This document shows positions 52,201 through 60,620 of a DNA stretch of 64,000 bases, piece after piece; positions within the stretch are counted from its first letter, which is position 1, and every line of letters starts with the position of its first letter. The position numbers and the translations under genes are program-made. The stretch is from assembly GCF_028291725.1 (NCBI RefSeq), contig NZ_JAQGNT010000070.1, forward strand, positions 47,290-111,289, given 5' to 3'. Below the pieces are notes generated by a model. The model saw nothing but the letters and a program-made list of their open reading frames with translations, was not told the origin of the DNA and ran no database searches. Source of the DNA: Hydrocarboniphaga sp. (GTDB taxonomy: Bacteria; Pseudomonadota; Gammaproteobacteria; Nevskiales; Nevskiaceae).

Positions 52201-53337
52201 ATGCTACTCACGTCCGACCAGACGATGATCCGCGAGGCCGCGCGCAGCTTTGCCGCGCAAAGCCTCGCGCCCTATGCCGCGGAATGGGACCGCAGCCATG
52301 CCTTCCCGGCCGAGGCGCTGCGCCAGATGGGCCAGATGGGCCTGCTCGGCATGCTGGTGCCGCCCGAGTACGACGGTGCCGGCGCCGACCATGTCGCTTA
52401 CGCGCTGGCGCTGGAAGAAATTGCGGCCGGCGATGGCGCGACGTCCACGATCATGAGCGTGCATAACTCGGTCGGCTGCATGCCGATCTACAAGTTCGGC
52501 AACGCTGCTCAGAAGGAGCGATTCCTCAAGCCGATGGCGCGCGGCGAACAGTTGGGCGCGTTCTGCCTGACCGAGCCGCAGGCCGGATCGGACGCCGCAG
52601 CGCTGCGCACTCGCGCCCGGCGCAGCGATCGCGGCTGGGTCATCAGCGGCACCAAGCAGTTCATCACCAGCGGCAAGAACGCACAGGTGGCGATCGTGTT
52701 CGCGGTCACCGATCCGGCCGCGGGCAAGAAGGGCATCAGCGCCTTCATCGTGCCTACCGGCACGCCGGGTTACCGCGTGGCGCGGCTCGAAGCCAAGATG
52801 GGCCAGCATGCCTCGGACACCGCGCAGATCGCGTTCGAGGACTGTGAAGTATCGGCCGACCAGATGCTGGGCGCCGAAGGCGAGGGCTATCGCATCGCCT
52901 TGTCGAACCTTGAAGGCGGCCGCATCGGCATCGCCTCGCAGGCTGTGGGCATGGCGCGCGCGGCCTTCGAAGCCGCGGTGAGCTACGCCAACGATCGCAA
53001 GAGCTTCGGCAGTACCATCATCTCGCACCAGGCCATCGCCTTCCGCCTCGCCGACATGGCGACGAAAATCGAAGTGGCGCGGCAGATGGTGCTGCACGCC
53101 GCGAGCTTGCGCGAGGCCGCGCAACCCTGCCTGCGCGAAGCCTCGATGGCCAAGCTGTTCGCGTCCGAGATGGCCGAACAGGTTTGTTCCGATGCGATCC
53201 AGATCCACGGCGGCTACGGCTATGTCGACGACTTTCCCGTCGAGCGCATCTACCGCGACGTGCGCGTGTGCCAGATCTACGAAGGCACCAGCGACATCCA
53301 GCGCCTGGTGATCGCGCGGCCGCTGGTGCAGCGGTAA
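52201..53337 (+). CDS. acyl-CoA dehydrogenase (homotetramer type)
   Basis: 378 aa, usual for short/medium-chain acyl-CoA dehydrogenase. [29 protein letters not shown], the FAD helix [34 protein letters not shown] and C-terminal [17 protein letters not shown], in which Glu361 is the catalytic base of the MCAD type. Unlike the six other dehydrogenases here it needs no partner subunit and looks like an ordinary fatty-acyl enzyme. Followed after 30 bp by nitronate monooxygenase and thiolase genes. Confidence 0.95.
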   Translation: MLLTSDQTMIREAARSFAAQSLAPYAAEWDRSHAFPAEALRQMGQMGLLGMLVPPEYDGAGADHVAYALALEEIAAGDGATSTIMSVHNSVGCMPIYKFGNAAQKERFLKPMARGEQLGAFCLTEPQAGSDAAALRTRARRSDRGWVISGTKQFITSGKNAQVAIVFAVTDPAAGKKGISAFIVPTGTPGYRVARLEAKMGQHASDTAQIAFEDCEVSADQMLGAEGEGYRIALSNLEGGRIGIASQAVGMARAAFEAAVSYANDRKSFGSTIISHQAIAFRLADMATKIEVARQMVLHAASLREAAQPCLREASMAKLFASEMAEQVCSDAIQIHGGYGYVDDFPVERIYRDVRVCQIYEGTSDIQRLVIARPLVQR

Positions 53338-53367
53338 ACCGTCATGACCATCGAAAACGGAGTACCA

Positions 53368-54375
53368 ATGATGCAAGCTGCTGCCCGGCACGGCACCGCC
53401 GATGCGCCCGCGATGAAGACGCGCGTCACCGAGATGCTCGGCATCCGCTATCCGATCGTGCAGGGCGGCATGATGTGGGTGGGCCGCGCCGAACTCGCGG
53501 CCGCGGTTTCCAACGCGGGCGGCCTCGGCATCCTCACCGCGCTGACCCAGCCCACGCCCGATGCACTGGCGCTGGAGATCGAGCGCTGCCGCAGCATGAC
53601 CGACCAGCCCTTCGGCGTGAATCTGACGATCCTGCCCAGCGCCACGCCGCCGCCCTACGAGGCCTATCTCGACGTGGTGATCAACTCGGGCGTAAAGATT
53701 CTGGAAACCGCGGGCAACAATCCGCGCGAGTTCATCATCAAGGCCAAGAAGGCCGGCGTGACGATCCTGCACAAGTGCACGGCGGTGCGGCATGCGCTGT
53801 CGGCCGAGCGTAACGGCGTCGACATCGTCAGCATCGACGGCTTCGAGTGCGCGGGTCATCCGGGCGAGGACGACATCGGCGGCCTGGTGCTGATCCCGGC
53901 CGCGGCGAAGAAGCTGCGCATTCCGGTGATCGCCTCGGGTGGCATCGGCGACGGCCGCGGCCTGGCCGCGGCGCTGGTGCTGGGCGCCGCGGGCGTCAAC
54001 ATGGGCACGCGCTTCTGTGCGACCAAGGAGGCGCCGATCCACGACAACATCAAGCAGATGATGGTGAGCAAGAGCGAGCGCGACACCAACATCATCTTCC
54101 GCACGCTGCACAACAGCGGCCGCGTGCTCAAGAACGCCATTTCCAACGAAGTGGTGGCCACCGAATATCGTCCCGGCGGCTGCGAGTTCGGCGACATCCA
54201 TCACCTGGTCAAGGGCATCCGCGGCCGCGAGGCGCTGGAAACCGGCGCCATCGACGGCGGGCTGGTCTGGGGCGGGCAGGTGGTGGGCCTGATCGACGAC
54301 GTGCCGAGCTGCCACGAGCTGATCCAGCGCATGGTCGCCGAATGCCGCCAGCAGATCGCCGCATCCACCATCTGA
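53368..54375 (+). CDS. nitronate monooxygenase/2-nitropropane dioxygenase family flavoprotein
   Basis: About 335 aa. FMN-binding TIM barrel: PIVQGGMMWVGRAELAAAVS, NAGGLGIL, IDGFECAGHPGEDDIGG with the candidate catalytic His, and ASGGIGDGRGLAAALVLGA phosphate-binding loop. Starts at 53344, 53368 and 53371 are possible; GGAG lies 5 to 8 bp before the latter two, so 53368 is used here. Known: oxidises nitronates, but many cluster-encoded homologues are thought to be enoyl reductases or other FMN enzymes. Its place between beta-oxidation genes suggests the latter (inference). Confidence 0.92.
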   Translation: MMQAAARHGTADAPAMKTRVTEMLGIRYPIVQGGMMWVGRAELAAAVSNAGGLGILTALTQPTPDALALEIERCRSMTDQPFGVNLTILPSATPPPYEAYLDVVINSGVKILETAGNNPREFIIKAKKAGVTILHKCTAVRHALSAERNGVDIVSIDGFECAGHPGEDDIGGLVLIPAAAKKLRIPVIASGGIGDGRGLAAALVLGAAGVNMGTRFCATKEAPIHDNIKQMMVSKSERDTNIIFRTLHNSGRVLKNAISNEVVATEYRPGGCEFGDIHHLVKGIRGREALETGAIDGGLVWGGQVVGLIDDVPSCHELIQRMVAECRQQIAASTI

Positions 54376-54392
54376 GAATCTTAAGGACAAGC

Positions 54393-55571
54393 ATGAGCAA
54401 CGAAGCCGTGATCATCGACGCGGTGCGCACGCCTTACGGCAAGCGCGCCGGACAGCTGCGCGAATGGCGCCCCGATAGTCTGCTGGCTTCGACCATCGCC
54501 GCGCTCGTCGCGCGCAGCGGCGTGTCGCCGGGCAAGGTCGAGGACGTGATCGCTGGTTGCGTGAGCCAGGCCGGCGAACAGGCTGCGAATGTGGGCCGCC
54601 TCGCCGCGCTGATGTCGGGCCTGCCGCCCGCGGTGTCGGGCGTCGCGCTCAACCGCATGTGCGGATCGAGCCAGCAGGCCACGCATTTCGCCGCGCAGGC
54701 GGTCGCCGCGGGCGACATGGACTACGTGATCGCGGGCGGCGTCGAGAGCATGACGCGCGTGCCGATGTTCCTCGACGTGACGCTGGGGCAGAGCGAGTTC
54801 AAGGGCTTCGAGAGCCTCAACCCGAAGCTGCTGGAGCTGTATCCGCTGGTGCACCAGATCGAGAGTGCCGAGCGCATCGGTACGCAGTGGGAAATCTCGC
54901 GCCAGCAATGCGATGCCTGGTCGGTGGAGAGCCATCGCCGCGCGAGCCGGGCCGGCGCCGATGCGCCGCAGCCTTCGATACTCGAAGTGGCCGGCGTCGA
55001 TGCCGACGGCGGTGCGATCACCGTGCATCGCGACGAAGGCGTGCGCGCGGTGGTCGACGCGGCGCGCATGGCCGCGCTCAAGCCGATCATGCGGCCGATG
55101 GGCGAGGGCGTGGTCACCGCCGCCAACGCCAGCCAGATTTCCGACGGCGCATCGGCCGTGCTGATCGCCGATCGCGCGGTGGCGCTGGCCGATGGACTCA
55201 GGCCGAAGGCACGCTTTCTTGCACGCGTGGCCTGCGGCTCCGACCCGGTGCTGCAGCTCACCGGCGTGATCCCGGCCACGCACAAGGCGCTCGCTCGTGC
55301 CGGCCTCAGCATCGCCGATCTCGACTGGGTGGAGATCAACGAGGCCTTTGCCAGCGTGGTGCTGGCCTGGGCGCGCGAGTTCACGCCGGACATGGACAAG
55401 GTCAATCCCTGGGGCGGCGCGATCGCGCACGGCCATCCGCTGGGCGCCAGCGGCGGCGGCCTGCTCGCGAAGATGCTCGACGGCCTCGCGGCCACCGGCG
55501 GTACGCTGGGCCTGCAGCTGATGTGCATCGGCCACGGCATGGCGACGGCGACCATCGTCGAGCGCGTGTAG
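54393..55571 (+). CDS. thiolase (acetyl-CoA acetyltransferase, FadA5-like)
   Basis: 392 aa with all catalytic elements: Cys90 in NRMCGSS, NEAFAS, GGAIAHGHPLGASGG with the His and the second Cys in LMCIGHGMA. N-terminal VIIDAVRTPYGKRAGQL is typical. Cleaves 3-ketoacyl-CoA with CoA. It ends the ACAD-NMO-thiolase group; a palindrome-rich region follows. FadA5 likeness (steroid side-chain thiolase) is judged by general resemblance only. Confidence 0.95.
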   Translation: MSNEAVIIDAVRTPYGKRAGQLREWRPDSLLASTIAALVARSGVSPGKVEDVIAGCVSQAGEQAANVGRLAALMSGLPPAVSGVALNRMCGSSQQATHFAAQAVAAGDMDYVIAGGVESMTRVPMFLDVTLGQSEFKGFESLNPKLLELYPLVHQIESAERIGTQWEISRQQCDAWSVESHRRASRAGADAPQPSILEVAGVDADGGAITVHRDEGVRAVVDAARMAALKPIMRPMGEGVVTAANASQISDGASAVLIADRAVALADGLRPKARFLARVACGSDPVLQLTGVIPATHKALARAGLSIADLDWVEINEAFASVVLAWAREFTPDMDKVNPWGGAIAHGHPLGASGGGLLAKMLDGLAATGGTLGLQLMCIGHGMATATIVERV

Positions 55572-55758
55572 GCCAGTGTCCTGTAATCAGTTATGCGCAT
55601 TGCCCTCTTGCTCCGGGAGAGACCGCCGCAACACGGCTGTTGCGGACTTGAGCCGAGGAACGCGGCGGTCTCCTCCCTCACCCACCGCTTGCTCCGCAAG
55701 CGGTCCCCCCTCTCCCGCTGCGCGGGAGAGCGAAGGTCGGAGGCGGTCTGCGACCGCC

Positions 55759-55789
55759 GGTTCCTGGAAAGCCCCATGTTCCTCACGGA
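55759..55789 (+). repeat. direct repeat, copy A (duplicated gene start)
   Basis: GGTTCCTGGAAAGCCCCATG followed by TTCCTCACGGA. The same sequence with few changes recurs at 55891-55921, where it is the translation start of the hydrolase gene. In copy A the ATG opens only 13 codons before a stop. The two copies flank a REP-like palindrome. Confidence 0.75.
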
Positions 55790-55813
55790 CCTGCTCATCG
55801 GCCATGACCCGGT

Positions 55814-55879
55814 GTAGGGCGGGTCGTGACCCGCCGTCGTCAAGCCCGAGCAAAAGCGGCGGGTCACGACCCGCCCTAC
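55814..55879. repeat. REP-like palindrome, copy 3
   Basis: GTAGGGCGGGTCGTGACCCG and its complement, about 22 bp arms around a 22 bp loop; flanked by the 31-bp direct repeats at 55759 and 55891. Confidence 0.85.
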
Positions 55880-55890
55880 GACCTAGGGAA

Positions 55891-55921
55891 GGTTCCTGGA
55901 AAGCCCCGTGTTCCTTGCGGA
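55891..55921 (+). repeat. direct repeat, copy B (at hydrolase start)
   Basis: GGTTCCTGGAAAGCCCCGTG followed by TTCCTTGCGGA; contains the GTG start codon used by the hydrolase, where copy A has ATG. Confidence 0.75.
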
Positions 55922-56780
55922 GATGACCGCCGCCGAAATCCCGTCCTGGCTGCAGCGTGCGCTTGCGCGCCCGGGCGTGTCGCGCTACGCCGACAACGGC
56001 GGCGTGGCGCTGCACTACCTGGAATGGAACGACGCCGCCAGCGGTCTGCCCGGCCTGCTGTTCGTGCCCGGCTATCGCGCGCATGCGCGCTGGTGGGATT
56101 TCATCGCGCCGATGTTCGCCGACCGCTTCCACGTAGTGGTGATGGAACTCTCCGGCATGGGTGACAGCGGGCGCCGCGCCGAGTATCGGCCCGGCGATTT
56201 CGCCGGCGACATCGTCGCGGTGACACGCCACAGCGGCCTGCGCGCGCCCATCGGCATCGGCCACAGCTACGGCGGTTCGCGCCTGCTGTATGCCTGCAGC
56301 GGGCAGCCCGCGATGTTCGCGCGCGCGATCGTCGTCGACAGCTACGTGCACTTCGCCGACATGGGGCCGATCGAAGACTATCCGTCCATCGGCAGCCGCC
56401 GCGTGCACCTCACGCTCGACGCCGCGCTGGCGCGTTTCCGCCTGTCGCCTGAACAGCCGGCGCATCCGGCGCTGCTGCGCTATCTCGCCGAAGGCTCGCT
56501 GCGCGAGGTCGAAGGCGGTTGGACCTGGAAGTTCGACATCGAGCTGCCGGGCGGCGGGCCCACCGAAGCCGATGGCGCGGCGGTCCTGCGGCGCATCCCG
56601 ATTCCGGTGCACCTGGTCTGGGGCGAGCACAGCCTCGTCGTCGACGAGCAGTGCATGCGCCGCGTGGCCGCCACGCTGCCGCTGCGCCACGAGCCGATCA
56701 TGGTGCCGGACGCGCATCACCACCTGATGCTGGACCAGCCGGTCGCGACGATCGGCATTCTGCAGGCGCTGCTGGCCTGA
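55908..56780 (+). CDS. alpha/beta hydrolase
   Basis: 290 aa from a GTG at 55908 (GGAA upstream); an ATG at 55923 is the alternative. Oxyanion-hole strand LLFVPGYRAHARWWDF, nucleophile elbow GIGHSYGGS with Ser120, acid region VWGEHSLVVDE and catalytic His candidate in PDAHHHLMLD. Known family roles: esterase, C-C bond hydrolase, epoxide hydrolase. The start lies in a repeat duplicated around a REP-like element, so its translation signals may have changed recently. Confidence 0.9.
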   Translation: MFLAEMTAAEIPSWLQRALARPGVSRYADNGGVALHYLEWNDAASGLPGLLFVPGYRAHARWWDFIAPMFADRFHVVVMELSGMGDSGRRAEYRPGDFAGDIVAVTRHSGLRAPIGIGHSYGGSRLLYACSGQPAMFARAIVVDSYVHFADMGPIEDYPSIGSRRVHLTLDAALARFRLSPEQPAHPALLRYLAEGSLREVEGGWTWKFDIELPGGGPTEADGAAVLRRIPIPVHLVWGEHSLVVDEQCMRRVAATLPLRHEPIMVPDAHHHLMLDQPVATIGILQALLA

Positions 56781-56802
56781 GCCTGGAGCCAAGGAGAACG
56801 AC

Positions 56803-57582
56803 ATGAGCGAACTGGTGCAGCTGCAAACCTTTGAGGCGGTGACCGTGGTCACGCTCAACGCGCCGGCCAAGCGCAACGCGCTGTCCACCGACATGCTCAA
56901 TCTGCTGGTCGACAGGCTCAGCCAGCTGGCCGGCGACGAGGCCTGCCGCGCGATCGTGCTGACCGGCGCGGGCGAGCATTTCTGCGCCGGCGGCGACGTA
57001 TCGCCGATGACGCGAGAGCGGCCCATGCTCGGCAGCCGCCAGCGCATCGAATCCGCGCATCGCGTGATCCGCCTGCTCGCCGGCGGCCCCAAGCCCGTGG
57101 TCGCGGCGGTGGAAGGCTTCGCCTTCGGCGCCGGCCTGTCGCTGGCCGCGGCCTGCGACACCGTGGTGTCGTCGCGCAGCGCCAAATACGCCGCGGTGTT
57201 CACCAAGGTCGGCCTGCTGCCCGACATGGGCGCGCTGTGGAGCATCCCGCAGCGCGTCGGCATGGCCGAGGCGCGCCGGCTGTTCTTCAGCGCGCGCACC
57301 GTGCTGGCCGAGGAGGCGCTGGCGCTGGGCCTGGCGGATCAGCTCGTCGATACCGGGCAGGCGCTGGCGGCCGCGCTGGAAGTGGCGCGCCGCTACGCCG
57401 CGGCGGCACCGCTGCCGGTGGCGATGATCAAGGCCGCCTATGCCAAGGGCTGCACCACGCTCGACGAGGCGTTGCGCGCGGAAGTGGACACGCAGCCGGC
57501 GCTGTATCTGACGCAGGATCATCTCGGCGCGGTCGAGGCCTTCCGCGAGAAGAAGCCCGCGCCGCCGTTCCGCGGTATGTAG
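56803..57582 (+). CDS. enoyl-CoA hydratase/isomerase family protein
   Basis: 259 aa with AAGGAGAA before the ATG. VVTLNAPAKRNALSTDMLNL, GAGEHFCAGGDVSPM, VEGFAFGAGLSLAAACDTVV, then AAVFTKVGLLPDMGALWSI: the Asp in this loop with lack of the hydratase Glu pair points to a PaaG/isomerase-like crotonase. 22 bp after the hydrolase gene, so the two share a message. Confidence 0.92.
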   Translation: MSELVQLQTFEAVTVVTLNAPAKRNALSTDMLNLLVDRLSQLAGDEACRAIVLTGAGEHFCAGGDVSPMTRERPMLGSRQRIESAHRVIRLLAGGPKPVVAAVEGFAFGAGLSLAAACDTVVSSRSAKYAAVFTKVGLLPDMGALWSIPQRVGMAEARRLFFSARTVLAEEALALGLADQLVDTGQALAAALEVARRYAAAAPLPVAMIKAAYAKGCTTLDEALRAEVDTQPALYLTQDHLGAVEAFREKKPAPPFRGM

Positions 57583-57603
57583 GAATGCGAAGCCGTCGTA
57601 TGG

Positions 57604-57674
57604 CGTAGGGCGGGTGCAACCCGCCTTTACGCGTATTTCCCAGCACGCGGAAGGCGGGTTGCACCCGCCCTACG
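57604..57674. repeat. REP-like palindrome, copy 4
   Basis: CGTAGGGCGGGTGCAACCCG and its complement, about 24 bp arms, between the hydratase stop and the MaoC gene. A partial extra arm (TAGGGGGGCGTAAGTC) follows at 57686. Confidence 0.85.
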
Positions 57675-57743
57675 AATGCTTTTGTAGGGGGGCGTAAGTC
57701 CCGACCTCAAGGCCTTAAGAAAACAGGAATTCCGGAGTCGCCA

Positions 57744-58613
57744 ATGCCCGCCCAATACGACCAGCTGCTCCAGCTCGCGATCCCCGACTCGCAGCAGACC
57801 TACACCGCAACAGACGCCATGCGCTACGCGCTGAGCCTGGGCGTCGGCGCCGATCCGCTAGCCGAGGCGCAGCTCGCCTACGTCTACGAGAAGAACCTGC
57901 GCGTGCTGCCGACCATGGGCGTGGTGCTGGCGCATCCGGGCTTCTGGGCGCGCGAACTCGACAGCGGTATCGACTGGGTCAAGATCGTGCACGCCGAGCA
58001 GGGGCTGGTGCTGCATCGTCCGCTGCCGCCGCAGGCCAGCGTGATCGGCCGTTCGCGCATCGTCGACATCATCGACAAGGGGCCGGGCAAGGGCGCGTTC
58101 GTGTACTACGAGCGGCGCATGTTCGACGCCGCCAGCGGCGAGCCGCTGTGCACCTCGACGCAGACGCTGTTCTGCCGCGGCGACGGCGGCATCGGCGGAC
58201 CGGCCAAGACCGCGCCGCCGCCGGCGGCGATGCCCGAGCGCGCGCCGGATCGGGTCTGCGACATCGCCACCGATCCGCGCATGGCGCTGCAATACCGCCT
58301 CAACGGCGACATGAACCCGCTGCATGCCGATCCCGCGGTCGCGCGCAAGGCGGGTTTCGAGCGGCCGATCCTGCACGGCCTGGCGACCTACGGCGTGGCC
58401 GGCCACGCGCTGCTGCAGGCGGTCTGCGGTTACGACGCCAGCCGCATCGCTGAGATTTCCGCGCGCTTCACCGCGCCGGTGTATCCGGGCGAAACGCTGC
58501 GCACCGAAATCTGGATCGACGGCGAACAGGCGAGCTTCACGGTGCGCGTGCCGGCGCGCAATGTCGTGGCGATCGGCAACGGCCGCGCCGTGATCCGCCC
58601 GGCGGCGGCCTGA
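57744..58613 (+). CDS. MaoC-family double-hotdog enoyl-CoA hydratase
   Basis: 289 aa. Paralogue of the 40853 protein with intact active site YRLNGDMNPLHADP (Asp189, Asn191, His194), then PILHGLATYG. N-terminal hotdog contains SGIDWVKIVHAEQGLVLHRP and DIIDKGPGKGAFV. Hydrates trans-2-enoyl-CoA to the (3R)-hydroxy form. It is preceded by a REP-like palindrome and followed by a 129 bp promoter region, so it may be transcribed alone. The MFE-2-type SDR at 62730 would be the matching (3R)-dehydrogenase. Confidence 0.94.
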   Translation: MPAQYDQLLQLAIPDSQQTYTATDAMRYALSLGVGADPLAEAQLAYVYEKNLRVLPTMGVVLAHPGFWARELDSGIDWVKIVHAEQGLVLHRPLPPQASVIGRSRIVDIIDKGPGKGAFVYYERRMFDAASGEPLCTSTQTLFCRGDGGIGGPAKTAPPPAAMPERAPDRVCDIATDPRMALQYRLNGDMNPLHADPAVARKAGFERPILHGLATYGVAGHALLQAVCGYDASRIAEISARFTAPVYPGETLRTEIWIDGEQASFTVRVPARNVVAIGNGRAVIRPAAA

Positions 58614-58627
58614 AAAGTCGGCGAGAG

Positions 58628-58643
58628 TTGCACGATCGTATAA
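58628..58643. promoter_or_regulatory. degenerate TTGCAC-N4-GTGCAA site overlapping a -10-like TATAAT
   Basis: TTGCACGATCGTATAA: left half and centre identical to the perfect palindrome at 40694; the right half merges into TATAAT (58639-58644). It lies 15 bp from the perfect CTGAC-N5-GTCAG site. Confidence 0.5.
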
Positions 58644-58657
58644 TGCGGAATATAAAG

Positions 58658-58672
58658 CTGACGATCCGTCAG
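58658..58672. promoter_or_regulatory. operator palindrome CTGAC-N5-GTCAG (perfect halves)
   Basis: CTGACGATCCGTCAG, both halves perfect, 70 bp upstream of the ferredoxin start at 58743 and just downstream of a -10-like TATAAT, a position suited to repression. Confidence 0.7.
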
Positions 58673-58742
58673 ATAAGCTGGCCCCAGACCGGCGTGCCGG
58701 TTTGCCGCGCACGCCGAACCAACCTCGCTTCCGAGAAATAGA

Positions 58743-59063
58743 ATGCCCAAAGTCGTCTTCGTCGAACACAGCGGCAAAGCACACACCGTGGAGGGCGCCG
58801 CCGGGCAGTCGCTGATGCAGGTCGCGGTCGATCACATGATTCCCGGCATCATCGCCGACTGCGGCGGCAGCGCGTCCTGCGGCACCTGCCACGGCTATGT
58901 GCAGGAGCCCTGGAACTCGCAACTCGCGCCGGCCGACGATACCGAGCAGTCGATGCTCGACGGCGTGCTGTACGGCGAAGCCAACAGCCGCCTGACCTGC
59001 CAGATCCGCCTGTCCGAGGAACTCGACGGCATCGAAGTGCGTCTGCCCAAGTCGCAGATCTGA
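58743..59063 (+). CDS. [2Fe-2S] ferredoxin
   Basis: 106 aa, adrenodoxin/putidaredoxin type. Ligands Cys40-x5-Cys46-x2-Cys49 and Cys86. Sequence resembles the ferredoxin at 10508 (GGS-x-x-CGTCH core) and so probably serves a P450 too, though no P450 is adjacent; the P450 at 31117, which lacks its own donor gene, is a good guess. First gene of the last plus operon, followed by a CoA ligase. Confidence 0.93.
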   Translation: MPKVVFVEHSGKAHTVEGAAGQSLMQVAVDHMIPGIIADCGGSASCGTCHGYVQEPWNSQLAPADDTEQSMLDGVLYGEANSRLTCQIRLSEELDGIEVRLPKSQI

Positions 59064-59101
59064 GCCGTTCCGCAGTCCGCTTTACGCAGCATCGAGGCCT
59101 C

Positions 59102-60586
59102 ATGGATTTCACAGCCACCATCCGCAAGCAGTTTCTCGGCGATCGCGCAGCGCCCGCGGTCGAGTTCGAAGGCCAGTGGTACACGCGCGGCGAACTCGCC
59201 GACTATGCCGGCGGCATCGCTGCGCTGCTGAAGCAGGCTGGCGTGCCCGGGAACAGCGCGGTCGGCATCATCGTGCGCAACCGCCTGCCGCACGCGGCGG
59301 CGATTCTCGGCCTGGTGGCGGCCAATCGCTCGTTCTCGATGATCTATGCCTTCCAGTCGCCCGAGGCGATGGCCAGGGACGTGGCCAAGCTGCAGCTCGC
59401 GGCGGTGGTCGCGGATCGTGAGGACTGGACCGCGCCGGTGATCGAGGCCGCGCGCGCGGCCGGCTCGCTGGGCATCGCCATCGCCATCACCGGCGAGCGC
59501 GTCGCGCTGGTGCCGCAGCTGAGCACGCTGGGCGCGGGTCCGTTCCGCGTAGCGCCGGCCGAGCCCGGCATCGAGGTGCTCACCAGCGGTACCACGGGCG
59601 CGCCCAAGCGCATCCAGATCCGCATGCCGGTGCTGGAGCGCGCGGTATCCAGTGCCACCGCGCAGGTCATGCCGAACGCCGGCGAGCCGCCGGACCTGGT
59701 GTTCTGGCCCTTCGGCGGCATCGGCGGCGTGTGCCAGCTGCTGGGCGCGACCTACGTCGGCAAGCGCATGGTGCTGCTGGAGAAGTTCAACGTCGCCGAC
59801 TGGGTGAGTGCGATCAAGCGCTACCGCATCACCAAGGTCGGCGTGCAGCCCACCGTGATCCGCATGGTGCTGGAGGCCAAGGTGCCCAAGGAAGACCTGG
59901 CCTCGCTGGTTTTCATCTTCGGCGGCTCCGCGCCGCTGGAGCCGGCGACGCAGCAGCTGTTCGAACAGACCTACGGTCTGCCCGTGGTCTGGGGTTACGG
60001 CGCCACCGAGTTCGCCGGCACCATCATCGCGTGGACGCCCGATCTTTATCAGCAGCATGGCGAAGCCAAGCGCGGCAGCATCGGCAAGGCCTTCCCGGGC
60101 GTGCAGATCCGCGCGGTCGATCCGGTGTCCGGTGTTGAAGTTGCAACCGCCGAGCAGGGCTATCTCGAAGCGCTGGTGCCGCTGGTGAATCCGGACTGGA
60201 TCCGCACCACCGACATCGCCTCGATCGACGCCGAGGGCTTCGTCACGCTGCATGGCCGCGGCGACGGCGCGATCATCCGCGGCGGCTTCAAGGTGCTGCC
60301 GGAGACGGTGGTGAAGACGCTGATCCGCCATCCCGCGGTGCTCGATGCGGCCGTGGTCGGCCTGCCCGAGCCGCGCCTGGGAGAGATCCCGGTGGCCGTG
60401 GTCGAATTGCGCGCCGATGTCGCGGTGCCCAGCGAGACCGAACTCAAGAACTTCCTGCGCGAGCATCTGCCTTCGCATCACGTGCCCGCGCAGATCCGCA
60501 TTGTCGAGCGCCTGCCGCGCACGCCCTCGCTCAAGGTCAGCCTCGGCGCGGTGCGCGAGATGTTCGCGGACTCGCCAGGCCAGTAA
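59102..60586 (+). CDS. acyl-CoA synthetase/AMP-binding protein
   Basis: 494 aa. P-loop LTSGTTGAPKR, VVWGYGATEFAG, WIRTTDIASID and C-terminal LPRTPSLKVSLG with the catalytic Lys position. The hinge reads GRGDGAIIRGGFKVLPETV, a variant of the standard GRxDxxI.xxG. The N-terminal domain is short. Known: forms acyl-CoA via acyl-AMP. With a ferredoxin, SDR, EthD-like and hydrolase genes in the same operon it likely activates a pathway acid. Confidence 0.93.
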   Translation: MDFTATIRKQFLGDRAAPAVEFEGQWYTRGELADYAGGIAALLKQAGVPGNSAVGIIVRNRLPHAAAILGLVAANRSFSMIYAFQSPEAMARDVAKLQLAAVVADREDWTAPVIEAARAAGSLGIAIAITGERVALVPQLSTLGAGPFRVAPAEPGIEVLTSGTTGAPKRIQIRMPVLERAVSSATAQVMPNAGEPPDLVFWPFGGIGGVCQLLGATYVGKRMVLLEKFNVADWVSAIKRYRITKVGVQPTVIRMVLEAKVPKEDLASLVFIFGGSAPLEPATQQLFEQTYGLPVVWGYGATEFAGTIIAWTPDLYQQHGEAKRGSIGKAFPGVQIRAVDPVSGVEVATAEQGYLEALVPLVNPDWIRTTDIASIDAEGFVTLHGRGDGAIIRGGFKVLPETVVKTLIRHPAVLDAAVVGLPEPRLGEIPVAVVELRADVAVPSETELKNFLREHLPSHHVPAQIRIVERLPRTPSLKVSLGAVREMFADSPGQ

Positions 60587-60620
60587 ACGCAACCGTCAAA
60601 AACATTCGAGGAGCAGACAC

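Larger units (their letters stand above)
55572..55907. other. palindrome-rich intergenic region, 336 bp
   Basis: No gene seen. From left: GAGACCGCCGC/GCGGCGGTCTC inverted repeat (55618-55672), hairpin ACCGCTTGCTCCGCAAGCGGT, hairpin CTCCCGCTGCGCGGGAG, a direct-repeat copy (55759-55789), then the REP-like element (55814-55879) and the second direct-repeat copy (55891-55921). It looks like accumulated REP/BIME-type insertions. Confidence 0.7.

Noticed and set aside
58639..58644. TATAAT as a confirmed promoter -10 box
   Set aside because: No convincing -35 at 16-18 bp, so noted only within the operator entry.
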